Positions 55,752-64,000 of a DNA stretch of 64,000 bases are shown piece after piece (positions within the stretch are counted from its first letter, which is position 1; each line of letters opens with the position of its first letter). The stretch is taken from assembly GCA_963576565.1 (NCBI GenBank), contig OY755042.1, positions 4,454,112-4,518,111 of the forward strand, read 5' to 3'. The DNA is from Aspidapion aeneum (Eukaryota; Arthropoda; Insecta; Coleoptera; Brentidae). Made by a program: the position numbers and the translations under genes. The notes under the pieces were generated by a model, which was not told where the DNA came from, ran no database searches, and saw only the letters and a list, made by a program, of their open reading frames with translations.

Positions 55752-56000
55752 AAGACAACCTGATCGCAGGTACGGGGGGGAGGGTTGGTAAAGGGGGTAA
55801 TTAACCCCCCCCCCCCCCCCCCAGAGCCCAAAAAAGGAAAGGTAACGAGGCTATAGTATAGCTACTATAAAAAGTTATTAGAGGTAAAAATTTTTTTTGT
55901 TTATTTGTTTTACTAGAAGAAAATAGCGCACAGGAAAAAAACGACACACATGGAAAAAATCGGTTGCGGAAAAAATTGCTCACGAAAAAAGCGCACAGAC
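55752..56000. other. spacer with a poly-C run
   Basis: A run of 17 C at about 55806-55822 and G-rich stretches before it. No gene. Confidence 0.6.
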
Positions 56001-56198
56001 AGCCCAGTCATATTAGGAATTCACATGGAAAAAAATAGGTGCAAGCTGGATTTTGTATAATTATTCCTTAGCATCCGGGACACATTCCCACATATTCTCC
56101 GCCAAAATGCTCCTTGAGCTTCGCTAGACATAAGGCCCCAAATGTTCTAAAAATCAGTTTTTTTGTGATTGTCTCGAAAACTAATAACTTTTTCAAAA

Positions 56199-56475
56199 CA
56201 AGGGCGGATCCAGAGGTGCTTCTCGGGGGGGCCACTTTAGGTGACATTCTGTTGGTAAAAAATGGTATATATTTTTTTAAGCAGCATTTTATTGAATTAG
56301 TCAGTGGTTGTAATTTCGATGATAATAACAAGATACATTTTCATGCGCCGCAGGCAAAAATTTTCAATTTTATTAGCAAAAACATTATTTTTTGCTCATT
56401 TTTTGTATATTCAAAAAATTCTCGGGGGGTGGGGGGGGCAAGTGCCCCTAGTGCCCCCCCCTGGATCAGCCACTG
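56199..56475. mobile_element. 277-bp hAT MITE with 8-bp duplication TTTCAAAA
   Basis: The ends CAAGGGCGGATCCAG and CTGGATCAGCCACTG are inverted (consensus CAGTGGCGGATCCAG), with G/C runs just inside. It is flanked by TTTCAAAA at 56191-56198 and 56476-56483. The other arm of the host foldback lacks it, confirming the insertion. Confidence 0.9.
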
Positions 56476-57399
56476 TTTCAAAAAAAAGTCAAAAGTGAAA
56501 AATTACGTAAAATCATTCGGTCTATACTATAACATTAAGAAAAAACCTAATCTAACATTTTAAAAAATATATTTAAATAAATGATTTTTTTTATTTATTT
56601 TTTTCCCACTTTGTAGGTAACTTGTTTTAAAATGATAATACTTTTAAAACAGCTTTAAGTAAAGGTTAGGAAAGTAGTTATAATACTAGCCGGACGACCA
56701 TTGGGGTTTTGAAATTTTAAGTTTTATACAAATTAATTAAAAAACTTTAATTAAAAAAACTTCTCGTTAGAAACAGTGTTAAAATGCGAGCAAATGCGCA
56801 TACTTTTATTTCATTTGAAATTCCAGCTTACCTAATTTTTATAAAATTTTAGAAAAAATAAATTTTGACTAAACTTAAATGTAACAAAGGGGTTTAGACA
56901 AAATAAATTGAACACAAGGGCAATGATCTTTATCATAAGGGCGGTTTATTAAAGGTTAAAAATTATAAACAGAGGTACTTACATAACTTTTTACCAAATA
57001 CTCGTATTAGTAGCTTTTTATGTCAAGATTTTTCGCCAAGGGTCAAAAACTAGGCTATATGTACATGAATAAATTATTTTTTGTAGATATCTTAGAAACT
57101 AAAGCTTTTAGTATACATATATATTTGGGGAAAAATCATGTTACAGCGACTATTTGGTAAAACTTTATGTACTTATGTTAAAAAACCACCCTTAGGTTAC
57201 ATTTATTTTGTTTAAAACCCTTTGTCCCAAAATTTAGTGTAACACTATTTTTGCTATCAGTAGCAGTTTGGCTGGAATTTCAAATATAATAAAAGTGTGC
57301 ACTTATGGGCATATTTTAAAGCTGTTTCTTTTTCTCATACAGTGCTTAATTTTTACAAGCTTTTATTTAGCTTCAGATGTTCTGTCTAACTATCTAACT

Positions 57400-58310
57400 A
57401 ACTATCAAATCTTGTGAAGCGTTTTTGACACACTTCCCAGTATTCGATTTGGATGAAATTTGGTACACACATAGTGGTCCTAAGACAATACAATATTAAG
57501 AAAAAAATATCCTCCCACCCCTACCCCCGCCACTTCTATAGAAAAATGTGTTTTTGACACACTTCCCGTTATCCGATTTGGATAAAATTTGGTATACACA
57601 TAGTGGTCCGATGATAATACAACAATAAGAAAAAAATATCCTCCCACCCCTACCCCCACCCCCTTCCATAGAAAAATTTGTTTTTGACACACTTCCCGTT
57701 ATCAGATTTGGATGAAATTTGGTATACATATAGTGATCCGATGACTATACAATATTAAGAAAAAAATATCCTCCCACCCCTACCCCCACCCCCTTTCATA
57801 GAAAAATGAGTTTGGTATTCACATAGTGGTCCGATAACAATACAACATTTAAAAAAAATACCCTCCCACCCCTACCCCCACCCCCTTCCAAAGAAAATGC
57901 GTTTTTGACACCCTTCCCATTATCGGATTGGGATGAAATTTGGTATACATATAGTAGTCTGATGACAATACAACATTGAACAAAAAAAATCCTACCTCTC
58001 CTACCCTCATCTATAGAAAAATGCGTTTTTCACACACTTCCCATTATCCGATTTGGATGAAATTTGGTATACATATAGAGGTCCGATGACAATACAACAA
58101 TAATAAAAAAATGTCCTCCCAGCCTACCCCCATCCCCTTCCATAAAAAATGCGTTTTTGACACACTTCACTTCAAATGATTTTTATAAAATTTGGTATAT
58201 GCATAAAGTCCCGATGGCAATACAGCCCAAACAAAAAATATATTTCTACCTCTACCCCCACCCTCTCCTTCCCCCAATAAAAAAATGAGTTTCCAAACAA
58301 CTCACAATCA
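57400..58310. repeat. ~130-bp tandem array, about seven to eight units
   Basis: Each unit reads approximately GCGTTTTTGACACACTTCCC, GATTTGGATGAAATTTGGTA, TACATATAGTGGTCCGATGA, CAATACAACAT, AAAAAAATATCCTCCCACCC, CTACCCCCACCCC and TTCCATAGAAAAAT. Units begin near 57419, 57548, 57679, 57807, 57899, 58022, 58149 and 58287. Minus-strand frames with GGGRGG-type repeats are artefacts of the array. Confidence 0.9.
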
Positions 58311-58394
58311 GCGATTTCATTATAATCTAGAATAAACTCTTCTGTTCTGTTATTGAACAAATATTTTCATTTAATAGAGTAGGTGAGACTAAAA

Positions 58395-58870
58395 AGTAGA
58401 AAATAAATTGGTAAAAATTTTTTTTTAAGTCACAAGCTTTTATAAAATGCACTAAAAATTAAAAAATAATTTTCTAACATTCTAATATTATCATAATAAT
58501 AAAAGCGATGGCCGCAAATCAAAGCATAAATTAATCTAAATTTGTGATCTAAACACTTAAAGAATATTAAACATAGCAGGTCATCAAAAATATGTTTGAT
58601 GTGCCTATGTCAGAGAAATGCTGGGGTATCTTGGGTCGGGTTGGGTGAGTTTGGTATCTCTGCATTTTTCTGCTAGATTGATTCTTGCAAATAGTGATAT
58701 TTAATTGATACGGATATCTTATCGTGCTAACATCGTCAAAATTTCCATCAGTTGGCCATCGCTTTTATTATTATGATAATAGTAGAATGTTAGAAAATTA
58801 TTTTTTAATTTTTAGTGCATTTTATAAAAGCTTGTGACTTAAAAAAAATTTTTTACCAATTTATTTTTAA
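58395..58870. repeat. inverted repeat with ~118-bp arms
   Basis: Arms 58395-58512 (AAGTCACAAGCTTTTATAAA to AAAGCGATGGCC) and 58756-58870 are near-exact complements around a 240-bp centre. It is inside the larger foldback and just left of its right arm. Confidence 0.85.
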
Positions 58871-59387
58871 TAATTTTTTTCATGTCTTATTGGCGTTCCG
58901 GATTATTATTGACCATTGGTCTAAGCCTTACTTAAAGTTGTTTAACTTTTAAGAAACAAAAACTAAATGTAAGTACATGGTGTTTTGTACAAGTGGGGAT
59001 TAAGCTCAATGTTATAAAGTATTAAATTTTTAAAAAACAAGTTAACTACAAGGTAGGAAAAAAAAATAATAAAAAAACAGTTTTTGAAAACATATTTTTT
59101 AAAATGTTAAGGTTAGGTTTTTTTCTTAATTTTACATTATAGACCGAATGATTTTGCGTAATTTTGGTCTCCTCCCCTAATATAAAAAAGTTATTAGTTT
59201 TCGAGAAAATCGCAAAGTACTGATTTTTAAGACCTTTGGGGCCTTATATCTAGCGACGTTCAAGGGTGATTTTGGCGGAGAATATTTGGGGATGTGTCCC
59301 AGATTGTAAGGAATAATTATACAAAAATCCAGCTTACACTTATTTCTTTCCAAGTTTCAGGGTTTTTTCACTTAATATGACTGGGCT

Positions 59388-59790
59388 AAGAAAAAAAGTT
59401 AATTTGGACATTTGGTCATACCAGAATGTGTTTCGACGCGCCAAATCTGAAGACGAGGTTTGTTATTCTCCCAAAATTTTAAGTAAATTGCGAAAACAAA
59501 ATGAGATATTTTCAAAGCCAACAATAGGGTATTTGACAAATTTTAGAAAAGTGTTTAGAATGATACATAGATCCCTAATTTGCTACGCAAAATTATTAAA
59601 ATAGTATATTTTATCATGACTACATTTAAAATCAAGTTTTCTTATTTGCGATTTGAATTTGCCGCTAAAACGCTCATTTCTAGCATGGCGTTACAATGAC
59701 GTCACAGCGCAGTAAACTCGCGGACAGATATACGGCATTCACGTGTTTATTTGTTTTGGTCTGTGTTTTTACGGTTTTTTATGTACAAAA
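59388..59790. other. upstream region of the THAP-domain exon
   Basis: An open frame at 59377-59604 lacks a recognisable domain. TGACGTCA at about 59697-59704, matching a CRE/ATF-type site, and a GC-richer patch lie 90 bp before the THAP start. Whether this is a promoter is not clear. Confidence 0.35.
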
Positions 59791-59973
59791 ATGTCCTATA
59801 AGTGGTGTGTAGTGCCTCAGTGTTCGACTACTAGCATAAAAACACCTGAAAAACTATTTATTCATGTGCCTACAGCAGTAAAAGAACGGAAAAAGTGGCT
59901 GAAACTTGCTCGGAGAGACCCAAGGGTCTTATCTAATACATCTTCACTTTACATTTGTCAAGATCACTTTGAT
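59791..59973 (+). CDS. THAP-type zinc-finger domain exon
   Basis: Starting at ATG 59791: MSYKWCVVPQCSTTSIKTPE, then LFIHVPTAVKERKKWLKLAR and TSSLYICQDHFD. The C2CH zinc ligands are C6 and C11 (WCVVPQC) and the C..H pair in YICQDHF; the conserved Trp after KERKK is present. A good donor (GAT|GTGAGT, 59974) follows, so this is the first coding exon of a gene or a THAP-containing transposase (P-element type). THAP domains bind specific DNA. A possible continuation is 60351-60481. The gene is unnamed; it could also be a TE-derived fragment. Confidence 0.75.
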
Positions 59974-60350
59974 GTGAGTATAACTATGATGCATGATTAG
60001 GCAGTGCACATACAGGCTAAATGTAGGACTGAGCAGTGGATACGCAAGACTAGGCAGTGCATAGGCAGGACTAGGCACTACCTACGCAGGACTATGCAGT
60101 GTAACCTATGCAGTACTTCAAGTATTGCTGGGCGTTGTATACTTTTTGCCTACCTGTGCAATTTTTGATTGTTTCTTAATGCTTAAAATAAAATGATTGG
60201 GTATTTAATTGAATCTATTGTAAGTGGCATATTAAACAAAAAAGCAAAACATATAACCTAACCTCAAAATCTAAATGAGTAAAAGTAGGCGAAGAATATC
60301 GTAAAAAACTTTTAGTTATATTAACATTTTAACGTTTCTAAATTCCGCAG

Positions 60351-60481
60351 AACAAAAATCACTGTTGTTGGCAAAGAAGCCTGCCACCATAAAGGAATTC
60401 AGCATTGGCAAGTTGGAGCTATCGGCTTTGGAGAATCCGTTTTCCATTGAAAATGTTTTTTATAAGCAAAACACAAAATAA
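60351..60481 (+). CDS. possible second exon after the THAP exon
   Basis: After an acceptor-like TTTCTAAATTCCGCAG, one frame reads EQKSLLLAKKPATIKEFSIG then KLELSALENPFSIENVF and ends at TAA 60481. To join in frame with the THAP exon, the alternative donor GTATAA (after GATGTGA) would be needed, because the GTGAGT donor gives a different frame with an early stop. The coding case is therefore weak. Confidence 0.35.
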
Positions 60482-60825
60482 AATCTAATTTAGGACGATA
60501 ATTCGCATTTTAAACCAAAGCAAACCTTACCATCCATAAGAAAATAACACAGAAACTAGGTTCGTTCGAGGCGTTTACTGTTTTGTGACGTCACTCGCAG
60601 CTGATTGGTAGACCGCCTGTTTTGAATCACGTGGCTAATTGTTTTAATTCAATGAATTTATTTAATTAAAAGAACTATGAATTTGAAAAAAAATTAAACA
60701 AAAAAGTTTGTTTTTAGCATTCCCAAGACCTAAAGAGATATCTAAAAATAAACATATATTTATTTTTTACCAGTGTCAAACACCCTGTTTACATTCGAAT
60801 CGTATTTTGAAATGTTGAAAGGCAA
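60482..60825. other. spacer between the THAP region and the transposase remnant
   Basis: A CGTCACTC/GACGTCAC-type motif lies at about 60585. AACACCCTGTTTAC at about 60778 may be the left end of the transposon that follows. No gene. Confidence 0.35.
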
Positions 60826-61345
60826 CAGCGAGAAACTACCGTCTGTGCTGCTTGTTCAAGTTCAGCCATTGCTAACGAGATACTTAATAATATTCCTCTC
60901 AGAACCATTCGAAACACTTTATCTCAGAAACTGTTTTCTGAGAACAATAATTTAAGGATGGAATTTTATGACAAAATGATGGATCGTGCAAATCAGGATA
61001 AAAATTTAGTAAATGCAATGCGCACAATCCATCAAGTACTTGCTACTGGGTAAAAGAAAATAAACATTTGACGGAAAATGTGCGAACACAATACCCTAAA
61101 AAATTAAGTATTCGTTAAGTGGTCGGGGGTTCTTATCGGCCATTTTTTATTTATGGTAACTTGAATGAGGCCATTTATTTAAACTTGTTGCAAAATCAAG
61201 TGGTTCCTGCAATTCAACAATTGCCTGATGTTGATTTTCAGCAAGGTTGGTTTCAGTAGGATCGGTGTCCGACACATGACATTTTACCCGCCAGGGAATT
61301 TTTAGACGAAACTTTTCCACGACGAGTTAAAAGCACGTCGTCACC
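60826..61345 (+). pseudogene. Tc1/mariner-like transposase remnant
   Basis: Plus-strand pieces in order: QRETTVCAACSSSAIANEIL, then IRNTLSQKLFSENNNLRMEF and YDKMMDRANQDKNL, frameshift, WSGVLIGHFLFM, NLNEAIYLNLLQNQVVPAIQ, LPDVDFQQGWFQ, stop, DRCPTHDILPAREFLDETFP. The WSG...G.F...G.LN...YL..LQ..VVPAIQ and WFQ.D..P.H order is the DDE core of insect Tc1/mariner-type transposases, with the second Asp region altered. It has many stops and is not functional. Confidence 0.82.
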
Positions 61346-62005
61346 AGATGAGAAAAAAACGTATGGTGTAGATATTTTTGCCAATCAATGTTTTTTGATT
61401 GACAGTGACGGATACTTCACATAACCAATTACTTACCTATTTAAATCATAGACACTACTTTTCTTAAAAAGTTTATCGTCACCGCTGTTTATAATATATT
61501 AAACAAAGATAAACAAAAATGACGTCATTACAAATGCGTATAATTTGGACTATACCTATAGTCCAACTTATACGTATTTGTAATGACGTCATTTTTGTTT
61601 ATCTTTGTTTAGTATATTATAAACAGCGGTGACAATAAACTTTTAAAAAAAAGTAGTGTCTATGATTAATTCATTTTTTAAATAGGTAGGTAATAGATTA
61701 TGTGAAGTATCCGTCACTATCAATCAAAAACATGAGTTTGTCAACTTGTCGGAATTTTTTTAAAAAGTTGTAAAATGCCGAGAAACAAATATAATAGGTA
61801 TAATGAACAATCGTAGCTGATAATTTTAAATATATTGGCTTTTTTTCAACTGAAAAGGGAACAAGTCCGAAATGGAATCGCACTTCAATTTGACAATGTG
61901 ATACAGCGAGCCGTAGATGCAACAAAATTGAGCCCAACAACGATAGTAAATATAAAAAAAAATCTACGCCGTACGTTTTTTTCTCACCTGGTGACGTGAT
62001 TACAA
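61335..62005. repeat. giant palindrome at the end of the transposase remnant
   Basis: Centre near 61558. The arms 61383-61555 and 61562-61735 are near-perfect inverted copies (AAACAAAGATAAACAAAAAT, GACGTCATTACAAATGCGTA and complements). An outer pair, CACGTCGTCACCAGATGAGA (61335) and its complement at about 61990, is separated on the right by 220 bp that encode EQVRNGIALQFDNVIQRAVD and ATKLSPTTIV, a transposase helix-turn-helix. One arm therefore retains a transposon piece that the other has lost. Confidence 0.85.
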
Positions 62006-62365
62006 ATGCGTATAATTTAGACTATAGATCGCCTGAGCAGAATGTGTGATTTTTTTACTTGGCCTTATGTCAAAACCAGTGGCGGCTGCTACAGGGAGGG
62101 CAACGGGGCAGTGCCCTCCCAAAACTAGACAACAAACAGTATTTTTAATTGATTTATTTTAAAAAAGTTAAATATTCCCTTACGACTTGATTGTCTAGTT
62201 CTTTTTATTATCTGTGGTTAACATCAAGCGATTAATTGGGTGAAATTTTTTCGCGTAAATAATTACAAGCCGGCAGCGCCGCGCGGGGCAAGGTTTCAAT
62301 TTCACCCGTTTTTCTGCGGGGTTTGGGTGGTTGTTTTCGAGCGGGGTCGGGAGGAATGTGTGTTT
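62006..62365. other. spacer with one hAT-like end
   Basis: CAGTGGCGGCTGCTACAGGG at about 62079 followed by GGGCAGTGCCCTCCC looks like a short hAT-type end. A GC-rich stretch lies at 62270-62350. No gene supported. Confidence 0.45.
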
Positions 62366-62700
62366 AACCCTTTCAGGACGGATGTCACAGCTTATGTGAC
62401 AACACAAAATAGTGGCACACGGACGGGTGTCACATATTTATGACACTTGTTCATACGCCTGCTAAGCGGGTGTCATAACACATTAGACAAACTTTAAAAT
62501 ATTTTTTGCCAGCCAGACGAGCGTCACACCGCTTAAGACGAAGTTTGCTTGTCGGACGGCCGACTGTCTTACCGGTGTGACGCCGTCGATATATTGACAC
62601 TCGGCAACACGGCACATCTGCCTCGCGGTTGCTTACTGAGCGGGGTAAGCATCGCGGGGTAAGCATCGCTGTTTATTGTTTTAGCCACGTTTTAACAACA
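62366..62700. mobile_element. possible piggyBac-like terminal region
   Basis: TTAACCCTTTCAGGACGG (about 62364) has the TTAA-CCC form of piggyBac-type termini. It is followed by GATGTCACAG..ATGTGACA hairpins and repeated GTGTCA motifs over about 300 bp. No opposite end or transposase was found within the window. Confidence 0.35.
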
Positions 62701-64000
62701 GTTTAAGTCAAGATGTCGGTTCGGTTCGGTTGCAATAAAATATATTTCTGTAAATTTATTTTTTAAATCTGCTTTCAAAATTGAAGAGGCTTTTAATTCG
62801 ATCACACCTGAGATGCTAAACAATGTACGACAGGGATTTTATAACCGTTTACTACTGGTTTAGGTCATTGTTTAGCACATTAGGGTGGCAGGTTTGAGCA
62901 TTTAATTTGATTAATTTGGTAGCTCTTAAAAGGACTTTGTAAGGTTTTTTAAATCACATATTACTTTTTTTAGGCTGGTGAATCGGCTATGCCGTAATAA
63001 CAGCAGTGTAAAAAACCAATTTTATTCGTAGGATATATGGCAGCTTAATTTAACGCGATGTTTAGAGACAATAATAAACGAAAAATGGGAATATTCATCC
63101 TCGAAAATCCCCAAATAACTGAATCATAACCACACCCAAACTAAGCAATTAAATATCTTTTTTAATACCAATTTAATAAAATTTATTCGATTATCTAAAA
63201 ACCTGCTAAATTAGTTTTCCTCTTTCTAAACAGAATCTTCATGGTCAGTATAGCTTTTACCCTGATGGTATAATGTACCATTAACCCTATTGTTAAATCT
63301 AGACTGTAGTAAACAGAAATTTGCCAAATTATTTTTTAGTGCAGTTTTGTAATAAAATCGTTAAACTTAAAAAAAAATTATTTGTTACTCCTAGCACTAT
63401 CTTTACAGAAAAAACGAATTAAATTTTTTTTGATTTTAAGAATTTTTTAATATAAAATTCAATTAGGTATCTGTAAAAGATGTGTGCTTGAAAAGAAAAA
63501 ACTTAGTTGAATGTTTTTGGAAAAAACATTGTTTTTAATAAAAAATAGTCGTTTTATTTAATTTTAATTTTATTTTAAATATTGATTTTTATACACATAT
63601 ATATTACACTTGTGTGGACTTAAATAATAAATAAAATTTTTAAATATAATTTTTTTTCCGTGAAAGATTAACATTTTAAATTTTCAGGCAGTTTTAGCAA
63701 CTGTCAGTGAATTTCAGAAGTGTTAAATTTGAATAATTCACAATTAAGTTTCCACATTAACTGAAAAGTAAAATGTACCCATCCCTAGATTAACTTTTCA
63801 ACAAAAAGAAACTTCAACTTCAGATAAAAATTGCAATGCAGCGGAAATCTAATTGTTATTATTTGAATGGTAAATATCAGTCGACCTTTGCCCAAAAGTT
63901 AAAAAGGGTGGGGAGTTTATTTACATCCGCACTGTAAAATTATTACTCTTTTTTTAAGTTCATAAACCAATTATTAACCATTCCAGGTGGGGCAATGTAA
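62701..64000. other. AT-rich intergenic sequence
   Basis: No gene, RNA or element boundary supported. The composition becomes strongly AT-rich after 63350. Confidence 0.45.

Larger units (their letters stand above)
56001..59387. mobile_element. 3.4-kb foldback element (AGCCCAGTCATATTA ends)
   Basis: The left arm (56001 to about 56710, minus a MITE) and the right arm (about 58890-59387) are inverted: AGCCCAGTCATATTA, GGAATAATTATACAAAATCC complement, CATTCGGTCTATA, AACCTAATCTAACATTTTAA and CTTTAAGTAA all recur. The interior has no transposase but includes the tandem array 57400-58310 and a second, smaller inverted repeat (58395-58512 against 58756-58870). It is a non-autonomous giant foldback; class uncertain. 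Confidence 0.8.

Noticed and set aside
57480..57729. Gly/Val-rich frames GGGRGG and GVGVGGYFF
   Set aside because: Produced by the ~130-bp tandem array; not genes.

Overview
The window is eukaryotic and AT-rich. It has spliced genes with GT-AG introns, no operons, and many nested transposable elements (TEs). The one clear host gene is an insect-type verprolin/WASP-interacting protein. The TE mix (RTE and jockey-like non-LTR elements, Penelope-like elements, long-inverted-repeat Tc1/mariner relatives, hAT MITEs, a Crypton-like recombinase, solo LTRs) fits an insect. A leaf-beetle-type genome is my guess from the style of the RTE and microsatellite-bearing repeats, not something proven here.

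Left half (1-27554): five coding exons of the verprolin gene (Vrp1/WIP family) lie on the minus strand at 27352-27538, 23223-23390, 14926-15128, 9001-9113 and 1444-1586. All four junctions keep the reading frame and have GT-AG splice sites. The gene starts at an ATG at 27538 and leaves the window on the left. The C-terminal WASP-binding part is therefore not present. Its introns (about 4.0, 8.1, 5.8 and 7.4 kb) are packed with TEs: three copies of a (TGTA/TGTC)n-bearing family (A), copies of two other repeat families (B and C), two solo LTRs that duplicated the same four bases, RTE elements, foldback elements with ends like ACAGGGTG, a pogo/Tigger remnant and several MITEs with exact target-site duplications.

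Middle (27555-44715): a long-inverted-repeat transposon carries a decayed DDE transposase (27790-29974). It is followed by foldbacks, a PIF/Harbinger-like MITE and an apparently intact two-exon Crypton-like tyrosine recombinase (36811-38229, minus). After that come a 5'-truncated RTE copy with a 12-bp target duplication, a jockey-like 3' half, a third RTE copy and a Penelope 3' end between inverted repeats.

Right (44716-64000): a palindromic MITE holds two further insertions. A candidate TIR element (48133-50038) shares a small putative signal-peptide cassette with two hAT elements. A 2.7-kb hAT element with an 8-bp duplication holds a jockey-like reverse transcriptase and a hAT transposase C-terminal remnant. 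A 3.4-kb foldback contains a ~130-bp tandem array. A THAP-domain exon, a decayed Tc1-like transposase beside a giant palindrome, and a possible piggyBac-like end complete the region.

No CRISPR, rRNA or prokaryotic system is present. The most promising items are the recurrent peptide cassette, the intact Crypton-like gene with matching inverted flanks, the near-perfect hairpin at 52790-52856, and the family of large foldbacks. All functional statements come from reading the sequence, without database searches.
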